Program-made: the position numbers and the translations under genes
NCBI GenBank assembly: GCA_964017145.1
Contig: OZ024845.1
Location: forward strand, 3,038,001 to 3,102,000
Length of the DNA stretch: 64,000 nt
Source: Agrocybe praecox
Lineage: Eukaryota; Basidiomycota; Agaricomycetes; Agaricales; Agrocybaceae
Reading direction: 5' to 3'
In this document: positions 49,076 to 61,315 of the stretch, in pieces
How positions within the stretch are numbered: position 1 is the first letter of the stretch
Layout of the letters: every line of letters begins with the position of its first letter
Notes under the pieces: model-generated
What the model saw: only the letters and a program-made list of their open reading frames with translations
The model's database searches: none
Told to the model about the DNA's origin: nothing

Positions 49076-50600
49076 CCTTCTACATCGTCCAATTGCGCAC
49101 CAAACGAGAATAGGACGTGTTGGCTGTGATGTGGTTGGAACTCGGTCGCGTTCAACTCCTCCGTTTGTGCGTTGTCGGTTGATTGAAGTTTCAGGCCTGC
49201 TTGTTATGCAACAAATGGAGATTAACATATTCATGGGCCGAGGGCGTTGGGAGGACACGAAGGCTTTTTTAATCACGCGTAAGTTTTATGAAACAATCGC
49301 ATCGCATTTAAGAGGCTTACTCTCCACCAGCTGCGAAGAACCCATTCTTGGTTTGAACCCCAACTCCTGCCTCCAATCCCAGTTCAGTTCGATGACTCAT
49401 CTCGTCAAAGTCAGTGTATGCGTTGAGGACGGAACTCGAATGTGTTCGGGCTCGACTCTGTGAAACACATACAAAGTTCTGTATCAGTGATACCTTTCGA
49501 ACGGGTTTGTCTTTACGTTTGTTACCTGATTTTAATACTAACTCATTCTTCAATAACTTAGCACTAGTATCAGTCGCCCTCGCTCACTGAAACCACATCA
49601 TAAGCGCGTTTCTCTCATTCGAAGCCTTCGTCCTTCGTCAGTCGCCCCTGGTCAAGACTCTGAGCTGGATGGTGCCTTCGCTACTGCTGTTCACCTCCAT
49701 CATAAGATCTCACTTGGTGGTTACCATCCTTGCCCAATGCCCTGGACCCCGCCGTTTACCTGCAATGGTTCTACGACGAGATTGTTTTTCAAGCATAACA
49801 GGTTCCTTTGACATTGACGCACATACGTTATCGACTTTTTTTCTTTTTCTTTTTCTTTTTTGACATGGCCTTCGAGCTCCACTCTGCTCTTACCTCCAAC
49901 ATACTCAGCCTTCGCCTGCCATACTTTGATGTCTTCTCGGTTTTCCCGCAGTCTCTTTGGTGATATTCTCTGTGTCTGTGAGGTACGTTTTCGATTCAAT
50001 AAACGTTCATCTAACTCATGACATATATATTTGCAGCTTCTCTACGCCGCGCAAGTGCTAGCATGCCTTACTTGAATAATTTTAACTTCCGGCTCTGGGA
50101 GGTGGTTCGTTTCGTTGCTTCATTCTTTCCTCTGCAGGAGTTGTTAACGTCATCACATTTCTATTGTTCTTTAGGATTATGCCTCGACACCGTCATGGAG
50201 GGTCAATGTACCTGGGGCTCAAGTCAAGCCATACATACCGCCGCGACTTCCAGCCGACCCATGCTGGATTGAATCTGTGTCGCTCTCAATTTTCTTAATA
50301 GCTGTCGTTCGTTTATTTATAGCTCAAATGTGCGTATTTTCTTTCTGTCCTTTTCTGCTTTTCCTCTCGTTAATTGAATCATTTTTTTCGGCGGAAATCA
50401 GGCTGCAAGGCGCTGTAGTCGTATGGCTAACCTTTCTACCTCTGCACCGAGCCCTCTTTCTCCGGGGACATGGTTTGTTTCGTTTCGTTTTCATTTGCCT
50501 CTCCTTCGCGTTGCTGACGTCATCGTTTTCTTTCTTTTGCTTTTCTAGGTTCTCACATTAAGGGAAAATATACTAGGGCCTTGAATTCAGCAGTCCAGAT
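49076..50600 (-). repeat. Mosaic repeat family B, copy 3
   Basis: In reverse it follows the segment order of copy 2 (31900-33780) and of copy 1 (11620-12560). Landmarks are ATCACGCGTAAGTTTTATGA at about 49274 and GCCTCGACACCGTCATGGAG at 50180. No gene is recognised inside. Confidence 0.7.
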
Positions 50601-51519
50601 TACCGCTGTACATATGAGACGTACTCTCCATTTACTCTCCATGCCCGTTAAATAATAATCGTTAAACTTTCACTTTGCATTTCAATTGTCCACAGTGGCT
50701 GTGTTGTTCATTTATTTATAGCTCGGTTGTAATTTTTCTGTTTTCTCCTCAAATACTAAGTGAACGGTTGCTCTTTTTGAAAATGAGGCAGCGTAGGTTT
50801 GGGAGTAGCCTCAACCATTGGACTCTTTCGCGGAGCTCACTATCACGCCCGTGATAACCTCTGGAGTGTTCATGCCCTGGCACTGGCTGCTCGCTCGCAG
50901 GTCTTACCGCTGGTCATCTACTTTCAAAAGTAGTTGGGCGTTAAAGTTGAACTAGGAGCCCTCACAAACGTGAACTGTGTCCCCTTTTTCTGTATTATAT
51001 ACAGCTAGAGATGGCTGCAAGGGTGCATGCGCACCCTGGCTTGCGTAATTCCGTAGCTGTTGGAATGGGATCAAGAAGCATTATGCTGATGATATTTCAG
51101 GTTTCTCTTCCATCTCCCCTTTTATTATCTTTTATTAGGTTGCCCATTAGCGACACAAGTTCATCCTCAATACTTCCGTGCTGAACAGGCCCAGCACATT
51201 GAAAGTATCCTGATTTAAGTTCGGGTATTAGCCCGTTCATGCCTGCGCTGCGAATGGTCCCTTACACCCACCGTCAACGTTGAGAATGGATATACTGTAT
51301 TCGTTTAAATTCCTTTCTTACCTATCCCGCCCTGCTCTTCTTTCTCCGCAACGATGACCCAGAACAACTCAGACCCACAACGGCATAGTCTCACCACATT
51401 TTCCGCAAGGCCTAAAGATAAACAGCATCGGCTTAAGAGGCGTCCGTCGCGCTCTGCCACTTCCATCAAGCCTCCTTGAAATTGATTCAATTATCTCCGT
51501 ACAACCGTCTGTCGCGTAC
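50601..51519. other. Stretch without a recognisable gene
   Basis: Unique-looking sequence with frames under 65 codons; no domains, RNA genes or inverted repeats were noticed. Confidence 0.35.
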
Positions 51520-52720
51520 ATTGTGTTCGCTCCGCCGTTCGGAATCACCTCTTGCAGTCATTTTTCGTCAACCTGGGATCCATGTCCGTTCGTCGAAATG
51601 GCGAGGGCAGCACGGAAATGCCTGAAAATTGTGTCAGCGTCTTTTTGAGTCCGGTAGAGTTGTCAACACTCACCTCCGAACCAAGCCGCTCTTCGCATTA
51701 CCATCGGTTTCACAGCAATGTAAGTCCATGGAACGAGCTTCTAGGAGATTCATCCATGAGAGAATAGCAGGTAAGTCTCCTTCTCATGTTCGTCACAACT
51801 ACTAAACACTTACCATACTATTTTGAATAAACTAGTTGTGTCAATGCGTGAATCGAGCTCCCTCCATTATTGACGTGCGCAGGAAGATGAGGTGGCCAGG
51901 ACTTCAACTGCAATGGTAGTGCAGAGCGTAGAGACATGGAAGTATCCATTCCATGTTCTGCCAAACTTCCAAGCACTCATCGCCGTGCTCCGAATGAACT
52001 AAAGCAGCCATGTGGATTTCTACGTTGCATATAAGTGTCATTTTTTGTTTTCGTCACAAGTCATAAACGTTTAAACACTTACTTTCGTGTTTCGCTCGAA
52101 TCAGAGGTGTCAGCGCGTGAAGTTCGTTCGAGTGATTCTGGTGTCGGTATGTGCAGGAAGATGAGGCGGCAAGGGCATCAATCTGCAAGGGTTATGCAGA
52201 GCCCAGAGATGGACACACACATGTGAGTATCATTTTCAAGCTCTGCTAAACTTGTGAACACTTACCAGTGTGTTTCCGAGTAGTCAATTTCATCGTGTGG
52301 GCAATGGAACGAGCTGCATCGCATGTAAGTATGGCTTTGGTGTTCGCCACAGGTCGTAATCACTTACCAGTGTGTTTCCACCAGTTGTCATCATCATGTG
52401 AGCGCATGAATCGAATTCGTTAAACTCCGTCGTCAAAATGATATAGTGGCGAGAAGAATTTGAACGAACTAAGATTGAAAGTAAGTATTCAATGATATAT
52501 GTCGAAAAGAGAACACTTACCACAGCGTGCAATCCTGCGCTGCGTTGTCTGCTACAAGGTGCGCTTTGATTCTCTCGAGACAAGCTGCGATGAGCTATTA
52601 TTCTTTCCAATCTAATAGCTAGCCTTGTGTACGTTTTACGAATCCGTGTATTCAATATATCAGTGAAATCCAAGTTTTGATGTAAACCCATGTTAGCCAA
52701 AATGAGCCCCGAATCGAGAC
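51520..52720 (+). repeat. Repeat family A, copy 2: array of intron-like units
   Basis: It has the same head as 11255 (TTCGGAATCACCTCTTG), the same GTAAGT...CACTTACCA units and the same tail as 4760-4925 (GACAAGCTGCGATGAGCTAT, then ACCCATGTTAGCC). It has fewer units than copy 1. Confidence 0.75.
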
Positions 52721-52919
52721 GCACGGCGCTCAAATGAAGGAAGGTAACGGACAAGGAGAACGCTTTCGTCACACGACACTGCCAAACGTTGCTAGTGAAC
52801 TAAAATTTCGAGCTGACTATAGGTAATAGTTCACTGGCTATCAAAATAAGTAAAAAATCGCTGTTCTCTTTCTTTTGCGTTGGTGATCTGGATTTACGTC
52901 AAGCTAAGATTTTCAAGTC

Positions 52920-54038
52920 AAGGGAAAAGATAAGCAAAGCATACCCAATCACTCAGCAGGCCTAGGATGAGCGGCAATCCCGACATGTCATCACCCAGGC
53001 GAAACTCTTTTGATATCGCCACAGATCCACCCTCACCCGAATCATCCATGTTGAAGGAAAAAAATAGCCAGGTCTCACCATTTGTGACAGAACCCCTGAA
53101 TGTCGATAAGCTACGAGAGTCATCAACAGTCGCATCTCTCTTCATAACAAATCAACTATACTTAATTATGTTGTCGGCAATATGACGCCGCCGCCATAGC
53201 AGCCTGTGGTACTGCATCCCGAAACCCATCTCGTTTGGCTTCGTAAATGTTCGACGAAAGGTGTTTGACCATTTCAGGGTTTGTAAACGCGAGGTTTGGT
53301 TATTTGAGAATAAATTCTTTGATAACAATAACAGATTCAGAGGGCAAACAAAATGAGAGTTGTGTTTTATGCTGATCGATATCTGATGGCGGCCCTTTGA
53401 CGATCAGAAAGTCGACAGTGCCTCCATAAGAAGTGGCGGCGTATTCAAACCTCGTCGCCTCCATCCGGAACTTAGGGACTATACTGACCTCGACTCCACT
53501 AGAACTTAGATTCGATACCACATGCAATAGGATCGCGTTGACCAATATACGACATCCGGCCTCCGTCTGGAAATAACAGTATGTGTAAAAGGGAATATAT
53601 GAATACGGAGGGTGCTCACAGAAAAGGAGACATGGGACCGAATCAGAGAGATGAGGTCTCTCGTCTGATCGACCGTCAATCTCTTACTGCCTGTGCCTTC
53701 TGCACATACTAGACCAAGGGACGTTATGTCTGGAATCTTGTTCGATATAAGGGTCAGCGGTCCTGGTTTTATTTTTGCATTGATGAACGTAAGGGCATTT
53801 GCACTAGACAAAGGGACATGCTATGCTCCAGACAGGTCAACAGCTGGTTGCAGATCATCAGGAAGGGTGGACTTGCTTGCCCTTCCTGGAGTTTTGTGGC
53901 AACGTGTGCCAGCGATGCGATAGCCGATCTCTCATCCTCATCTTCTTCGCTCAGCCCTTGCTTGAAGTTTTCAATCATTTTCAAGAATAGATTAGTTTCC
54001 TGCGTGGTAAGATCCGACAGCTTGCGTTTTTTAGCCAT
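52920..54038 (-). pseudogene. Fungal family with PD-(D/E)XK-like signature, disrupted
   Basis: The minus strand starts MAKKRKLSDLTTQETNLFLK at 54038 and reads to about 53850. A frame change then leads to ANALTFINAKIKPGPLTLIS and TSLGLVCAEGTGSKRLT. After a GT..AG intron (about 53630-53580) it continues with TEAGCRILVNAILLHVVSNL, YGGTVDFLIVKGPP and KEFILK. An in-frame TAA follows at about 53300, after which the same frame goes on with LSSNIYEAKRDGFRDAVPQA. Then come GSVTNGETWLFFSF and LSGLPLILG-type sequence, with a donor after LLSDW at about 52945. VDF followed later by EAK fits the D...ExK arrangement of PD-(D/E)XK nucleases (inference from motifs only). An in-frame TAG lies before the ANALTF segment, and another TAA follows the EAKRD exon. 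Proteins of this kind are frequent and uncharacterised in mushrooms. Confidence 0.65.
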
Positions 54039-54329
54039 TGTGCTCAGATTGGTTGTTGGTGGCACCGTGGAAAGTCGATAGTGATGAAGAAAGCGTGACA
54101 GTCACTACCACAGGTGACAGCCCAGCCATCACAAAGAATGACGTAGTCTCAGAAGACCTGGGAATTTCATTCTGGGAGGTGAGCCAGTTTATTGCTCGCT
54201 TGCTTTGTTCTCAAAATCCCTGATGTCCATTTCACTTTCTAGTTTATTCGTCCACACCGCCACTGCCAGAGTCCCTCACACAATGATGTTCCCCCTCGGC
54301 GCCTGCAGGCACCAATCAGACAGACTTGC

Positions 54330-55761
54330 GCACCCCAGAACAGACATTATTCTGCCGTGAAGCAATCCTCGACTGCAGCTACTTATCCGACACCACCACC
54401 ACCATCCGCAACGCTGCTAGCGTCTGAAGATCGGGATTCGGTCTACCTTGAAGAACGTTACGGACGAAACCTCCCTCTCCAAGCAGCGGCATTTGCGAAA
54501 AAGGCTCTACGATCTCGAGTAGCCGGCGTCTTGGTCAAGGACAACTCCTGTATTGAAAGGAAAGAACAACTGCTTATCGGACCGAGCACGAGAGGTGTCA
54601 AGGAGCTCGCTGCGGACGATGTGTACCTCCTACCGACTGGGATGTCGGCGATATGGACTGCGCACCAGACAGCGCTTGCTACGAGACCTGTTGTCAAGAG
54701 TGTATGCTTTGGGTGCGTAACACGTTTTTCTTTCATTACAGCTACCTGATAATTGAATAGATTCCCCTACATCGACACATTGAAGATTTTGCGAAAATAG
54801 GGCCCGGGATGCCACTTCCTCGGATTCGGAACAGATAGCGACACTGACGAATTGGAAAAGATCCTCGAAACAGAACCTATCCTTGCTCTGTTCACTGAGT
54901 TTCCATCCAAACCACTGCTTAGGTCCGCCGACTTGCCTAGGCTTAGAGCTCTCGCCGACAAATACGATTTTCTCATCGTCATCGACGAGACGATCGGGAA
55001 CTTTGTGAACGTCGAGGTCTTCCCCTATGCAGATATTGTGGTCAGCAGCTTGACCAAGGTGTTCAGTGGAGTATCGAATGTCATGGGTGGAAGGTATGTT
55101 GTTTGTCTGTTAAAAAAAAAAAATTGTTTGCTGATCGACTTTTACAGTCTCGTACTCAATCCCGCAGGCCGTCATTACGCCGCGTTGAAATCCCACCTCT
55201 CGCAAACCTTTGAAGTTGAAGACGTATACTTTGACGAGGATGCTATTTACATGGAACGTAACTCGCGCGACTTCAAACGTCGAATCCGGGTCATAGACTC
55301 CAATGCAGAAGCAGTCTGCGATAATCTGCGATCCAAATCTCTAGCTGTCTCTTCTTCCAACAGTACCACCCTAGCAATCAAGGACGTTTTCTACCCCAAG
55401 TACATCACGCGAGAGAAATATGACATATGCCGCATCAAGACCCCCGATGCTGACGACGGCACGGTCGGTGGCTTCGGCGGTCTGTTCTCATTGACATTCA
55501 CGTCCATGGAGGCGTCGAAAGCCTTCTTCGACGCTTTGCCATGCTATAAAGGCCCTAGCCTCGGCACGAACTTCACCCTCGCATGTCCGTTCACGATCCT
55601 CGCGCATTATACCGAACTGGATTGGGCGGCCCAGTTTGGTGTCGAAGCGGGAATTGTGAGGATCAGTGTGGGCATGGAGGACCAGACGACGCTCTTGAAG
55701 CTTGAAGTCTTTCGAGGCCGCGTTGAACGCGGCTGAGGCTGTCGTTGACGGTACCCAGTAG
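54330..55761 (+). pseudogene. Cystathionine gamma-synthase copy c, main body, disrupted
   Basis: The body of the PLP enzyme is present: NRHYSAVKQS, YLEERYGRNLPLQAAAFAKK, VYLLPTGMSAIWTAHQ, LFTEFPSKPLLRSADLPRLR, VIDETIGNFVNVE, then SLTKVFSGVSNVMGGS with the presumed PLP-binding Lys in SLTK, and LGTNFTLACPFTILAHY. Two introns are supported (about 54713-54760 and 55095-55147). Lesions: the 5' part before about residue 100 of the usual protein is missing. TAG at 54798-54800 stands where the family has Trp (before GPGCHF). A 7-bp tandem duplication CTTGAAG (55694-55707) shifts the frame, so the C-terminus reads KLEVFRGRVERG and stops at 55736 instead of 55761. In a living gene it would make cystathionine for methionine synthesis. 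Confidence 0.85.
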
Positions 55762-56870
55762 GGTGCTTCTGCTTCTGCCTGCTGTCTACCCCCAGCTTCC
55801 CTTCTTTCCATATTCGCCTTTTGCTTCAAAACTCCACTTCATAGATAAAATTCCAAAAAAGACAGGATAAAGCCCTTCTACCGACCAACTTCTACTGCTT
55901 TCACTTACGCATTCACACAAGTATATATCCGGACTCACTCATCCATCCTTTAACAGGCCAATTTTTGCATGCACGCTTTCTGTATCACCACCCACGAACA
56001 CACATACTTTGTATCCAACTACAGTCATCGCTGCTCTGTTCCTCCAACAGGACAATCCTTGTACAGACGTATACCATCCATTTGTATCCAACTACATATA
56101 GTTTTTCTTTCGTTTTAGGTCCGATCCCTTGCTTTCTAAGCAAGATCTCTGTTCACTGTTTATTTTACTGCCCTCCATACATGATGCATGACTAGTGACA
56201 ATGACATATCTGTTACTTATACCATTACTGACACAAAACTCCTCACCGCAACATCTCCTGTGGACCATACAGAGCCGAAGCCAGTACGAAAGTGAACTCC
56301 CCTGACGCCGTTCAGCCAAATTACGCCAGCATCCCCCTGGATACACCTTCGCGGTCGTGTGCCTTGCACTGGTCCCTTGCTATTCTCGCTTAGGCTGTTC
56401 CGGATTTCTCTTTTGTTGTTCATAGCAAGGCGGAGATCGCTGAAAACTACATCGATGGATTGACTGTCCGTTTGACCCTGTTGTGCTCCCCTTGTCATTG
56501 CCTCCCTCCCCCTTGTTGACTCCCCTCTTCGTACTGCCTCATACTCTCGTTAATATTCACTCCTGGTTCTTGTTCCTGCGGCCCTCGCAATCCAAACACC
56601 CGTGGATGGTTGACCTTGCTTGCACCCTCACATCATTTTGGTATTTGCACTACGGTGGAGAGGCGGTGGGCAGATACGACGAGCAACATCCCCATCACTT
56701 AGGTCATCCCCTCTCGTTGTTGCCATCCTGCCATCGGCTGCTCCCGTGTGCGTTTCCGTCCGCCGGAGGTGTTGGTGGTGTGGTGAGATCCGATCTACAG
56801 CACCTCATTGATCATTGATGTATCCATTGTCTCTGCTGATTCGTAAACCCTGAGGAGAGGGGAGGGAGGT
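55762..56870. other. 3' flank of the synthase relic, no clear gene
   Basis: C/T-rich sequence on the plus strand; frames up to 111 codons have no recognised domain. Confidence 0.35.
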
Positions 56871-57060
56871 GTGTCGGCACCTTCTCCGTCGCAAAGAAAA
56901 GCACTTCCCACATCCCTATTAAGAGGGGAGGTTCAAGGTGCAATTGCTGTTGTTGGTGGAGGTGGTATTAGTTGTAGTGGTGGTGAGCGCCGCCCACATC
57001 CCTTTACAAGGGGAGGGGCAAGGTGCAAGTGGTGGTGGTGGTGGTGGTGGTGGTGAAGGG
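56871..57060 (+). repeat. Imperfect direct duplication with GTG microsatellite
   Basis: CCCACATCCCTATTAAGAGG, then GGAGGTTCAAGGTGCAA, recurs about 82 bp later as CCCACATCCCTTTACAAGGG, then GAGGGGCAAGGTGCAA. Each is followed by a GTG-rich run, the second being about nine GTG triplets. Confidence 0.7.
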
Positions 57061-57244
57061 TGGTGAAGGGAGGCGATAAGAAGCAAATGTGGTAATTCAA
57101 AGGCCGGTGCGATCATGACTGGTTTCAGCTCATCGTCGAGCACGACAATGGCGGCGGAACATGTTCTTTCTCTTTTTATTATCCCATATGGCCTTCCAAT
57201 TTTCGTCGCTTCTAACGTGGTTGTTTTGGTCTTGAACATATGAG

Positions 57245-57296
57245 ATGATGTCATATTAGAGCCTGGGGCGAACTGATGGCTCTAATATGACATCAT
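57245..57296. repeat. Perfect 19-bp inverted repeat with 14-nt loop
   Basis: ATGATGTCATATTAGAGCC at 57245-57263 pairs exactly with GGCTCTAATATGACATCAT at 57278-57296. No T run follows, so it is not a pol III terminator; function unknown. Confidence 0.85.
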
Positions 57297-58217
57297 AGAC
57301 TGCTGTAGTAATGATTTTTCGTGTGCTCCACTTTGTCGTGCTAATTCCGCGATAAGATGACCAGGAAGGAAGATCGACGTCCTTCTCTGGCCCATCCTTC
57401 AAATTCAAATTTCATTCAAGTTCATAAATCCTCAAATGTAGTAATAAATACCTTGTAAATACCAACATCCAAGCTTTCTCTCGCTCCCCCGCCACCCATC
57501 CTTGCTCCTCCATTGCGAAAAAATTCCCGCTCGCTTCCCACCTGCCTCTCCTCTTCAGTGTATGGTACAGCCACTAAGTAGCCGCACCGGTTCGCCTGGA
57601 GCACCCCAAAGATTCAAGTCTTTGGCGGACGGCTCTCAACGACGCGCTCTCTCTGAGTCGAGTCGTTCGGACGCGTCTTCGATCAGTCACTTGATCTCTC
57701 GGATGCGCTTTGCAACACGCCGCCGCCAGACTTCCACAACCTCCCATTTATCCTGTCACACGGATTTATGGATTTTTCACATCTCCTCATTAAACATATT
57801 TACCTTATTAAACAAAACAAATATATATATTTCCCTCTCAAACAGATCTGACTGACGCATACGTCTTATTGAGTAGAGTACTAGTACAAAATATCAGTGA
57901 GGGTAGAAATCAGAATGCCTGCAATGATCGCAATTTCAAATACATAAATGTATTCGTACTGTAAATCTGTTCATCAAGGCGTAAAAGACTTGTACATGCC
58001 ACGTGCCACGATGGCGCTAACACCAAATAGATTGCAAATAGAACTATTCAACGCCACACTCATTCTAAATGTAGCAAGGGCGATAAATATGGTACGGTGT
58101 GGGAATCAACTACTATAGTTTACGCGCCGATACCTGTATATTGGAAATACATGTATCAGCCGTACTATATATGGAAAGCCCGAGCCTGTATCTTCGACAT
58201 ACAGGTTAATAAATACT
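57297..58217. other. Stretch between the hairpin and the DUF6533 gene
   Basis: A Ser/Arg-rich frame (57502-57855, plus, 117 codons) has no recognised domain. The rest includes the 3' flank of the minus-strand gene. Confidence 0.35.
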
Positions 58218-60205
58218 CTACACGCGACGGGAGAAACAGGTATCAGCGCCTGCCGTGTTAAGCGTATGCGTCACCGGCTTGTCGGACATCCAAAGTTGAA
58301 CCTTGAACCATCTCATTAACAACCTCACTCTGAAGGATAGAGCAAGTATGTGATGACGCGTACCTTTATAATTCATGGGTCCAGCAAGTTCGATAGACCG
58401 ATCGGCAAGGGTTTGGCTGCTGCCGGTGTCGGCAGAGTCGTAATTTATGTTCCTACCAAAGCCATTGCTATGAGCGATGTCGCCTACTACCCCCGGCTTC
58501 TCTGTATTGAATGTATTCATATCCCAGGGTGACTGCCTGCCGCCTACACGCTTCAGGTTAAGGGTAATCCTGTTTATCATAATACAAGTGACCACCATTG
58601 CCGGTCTATGATGAGATCGATTGTTCAACGTTATGTGCGATGAATTTTGCAGGGATAGAACAAACTCACTGTGCATGAATGAACTTCATCGTAGGCTATT
58701 CAAGCAAGAGCTCGTTTTAAATCTGTACGGACCTTGCATATAATTGTGGCAACTTACTCTAGCATAAAGATCTAGCAATAGCCATGTTAGATTCGACGAG
58801 AATAATACAAAGAAATATACGACGCCATCCCTCTGAATGACGCGCATAATCGGCATTACTCCATAGTGTCTCATCGAATATGTTGTAACGATGGTAATGG
58901 TAAGGAAAGCGATGGCGTCAAATATTATTGTCGAGTAGAGAATCACACTTGCTCGAGGAGCACTAAGGATAACAGTCAACGTCAGCATCGAGACTTGTAT
59001 GAGCAGTGATCCAATAGAAAAACTATCTCAGAAAAATTACTCACATAGCCTGCACTGCAAGAAAAATACAAACTGAATTTCAAGGTATATCAGCCTTCCC
59101 AAGGACTGATCATATTGAGAAGTTTGAGGCGCACCGTGATATGCTGAGCTATTCGGGAGCTCCGGTAACGGAAACTCAGGTACATCCATAAGGAGAGCAA
59201 CCTGGTCTGTCCCCTTTGAGGATAACGCCATCACATATAGCGCAATTCCCCACTGAACGGTCATGATGAGGCCTGCAGGGATAGGTACGAACTTGCTTTT
59301 TCTCGTTATAGCGTAGACGCTAAAATACGCGTCGACGTATCAGGTGTCTTTTTCGGTGATCGAAGATGCGAAATGTGCAAAACGTACCGAAGAGTGATAA
59401 ATATTTCGGCAATTAACGTTGTAGTTATTGTTTCAAAGCTTTCCATGAACCCATAACGGTTGCACCTGATTCATAGGTATTAGGTCTGCTGGTCATGAGA
59501 TTCGCAATACTAAGTTTGACAATACTCACACCTGAATGAAACATTAATGCAGGGCTCTTACGGTTCGAGTAACAGTAAGAATCAAATACATACGTTTGAA
59601 GTCCACGAGTCATTGAAGTAGCCTAGCACAGTGTGTGAATATGTACGAATTATATACGGCACTCAAATCAACTCTCACCGAAAAGGGTTATGATGATATA
59701 GCAAGGGACGAGGTATCGGTTCTAGAGATTTTGAGGTCGTGAGGCATATACTTACTAAAGGAGTCAACATGGTACGTGACTCACCAAGAAGAAAAGCCAG
59801 AAAACTAGATGAATAAATAAGAGCCTTATTCAGGCAAAATTGCTCATGTCCACTCACCGACTGTCTTCCTACCGGACCAGCCATATTTGACCTATGACAT
59901 GTTAACGAGGCCCATGTAGTCACGACATGTCAGAATTGAATCACATACCTCGTCGAAGAACGTCAGACAGTAATCGTAGAACCAAACGGTCGATATTGCA
60001 ACCCAGTAGAGCTTTGATGTTGCACAATAAGTTTCCAACATTACGGCCCGCATTTTGGCTGTAGGTTAGTTAAATCTACCTTGATCGAGAACCTGTACTG
60101 TACACCGTGAGAAAATAACTCGGACAAAAAATGCGAGTGATATACCACTTACAGATCATAGCCTAACGCGATGACGCCTGGCGAAAAGAGTACTTCATCA
60201 GACAT
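58218..60205 (-). CDS. DUF6533-type seven-helix membrane protein
   Basis: An intron-rich gene on the minus strand. The hallmark N-terminal block is TVWFYDYCLTFFDEV, then KYGWSGRKTVVFWLFFLNR and YLVPCYIIITLFG, assembled over GT..AG introns near 59940-59890, 59858-59810 and 59800-59735. Further hydrophobic exons follow, for example AIAFLTITIVTTY and GVVYFFVLFSSNLTWLLLDL (58950-58750), and a C-terminal block with RITLNLKRVGG and an acidic/Ser tail. The ATG at 60205 gives MSDEVLFSPGVIALGYDL but is one base out of phase with the next exon; the ATG at 60053 is the alternative start. The stop is also uncertain (58218 or a little upstream). DUF6533 proteins are basidiomycete membrane proteins of unknown function. 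No internal stop was seen in the exons I could place. Confidence 0.72.
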
Positions 60206-61315
60206 TGTTTCTCGTAAAGGGGAACGGAGTTGTTTCCACGTGAGTTGAAAGCAAAGCAGCTTAGCTTTATCTTTATATACGATTCTCGAGTCATTTTTTT
60301 AAATAAAAATTGTACTATCAAGACGGAAAGATATATTAACTAGGCGGTTATCTGTCGTATACCTTGATGGGCATAGGAATAAAGATGGATTGGGCAACAC
60401 CGCGCAGCATTGTGTGAATTATTTCGTGAATATAGGGTCGGATAAAGTCGAACTTCTAAGCGGTCATGAAGCTTTTACCAATAGAGGGCAAATAGTAAAA
60501 ATGATGCTTTGTTGCGTGATGGCCTTCATCAATAAGCGTGATCAGTGCCTACCACGCGGAGCTCATTTTGATCATTTCCAGGCTTTGACGCTGATAAAAT
60601 CCGTGGGTTATGCACATCAAAGGTGGGTGATTGATTGTGTACCACAGCAATAAACTGATTCAGGAAAGCTTCTCCCATACGAACCCTCGGTTTTTTGGGA
60701 CACTAGTCAGACGTGGACAGTAAATTTTATATATACCAATCGATCTTTGTGCTTTCACTAAATACTGTGCTGGGAGGTGCGTGTTGAGGGCCTTGACCCA
60801 GCACGATACAAATCTTATTCAATGTCGAATGATATTTCTCATGATTACGACCCGAGTTTCGACCCGTGGGAATGCGGCACAGTTATATAAAGAATGTGAC
60901 TAACCCTTCCGGGTTGGGAGGGGTTGTTATGTCTGAGAATGGCCAGTGTCCTTTCGTATCAAGACATTCAAAGTAATTCTGCATATTCCTCGTCTTTAAC
61001 ACTGATTTGGAAAATAGAATTCGTTCCGCGGACCAAATCTCACTCTACAAGTTGGCGTGCTCATGTCAGATATGCTGTACTGAAAGCAAATGCCACTGAT
61101 GTCCATGAAGCTAGCAGTGGCTGTGGCGGGTGACTTATTCGCAGAGAGTAGATGGTGAACCAAATGTGAGCACTGGAAACCAATGCCTATAAAAGACGGT
61201 GAGTGCATTAGATGTACAGGAATACTTACAGTGCAGCTGTAAATTTAATATGCAGAAAGCCGGCTACGGATGAGAGACGATTAATGATTACCGACGGCAT
61301 TACATAAAAAATTCA
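60206..61315. other. Upstream flank of the DUF6533 gene, no clear gene
   Basis: Small frames on both strands; one (60390-60653, plus, 87 codons) has even composition but no recognised domain. Confidence 0.35.
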
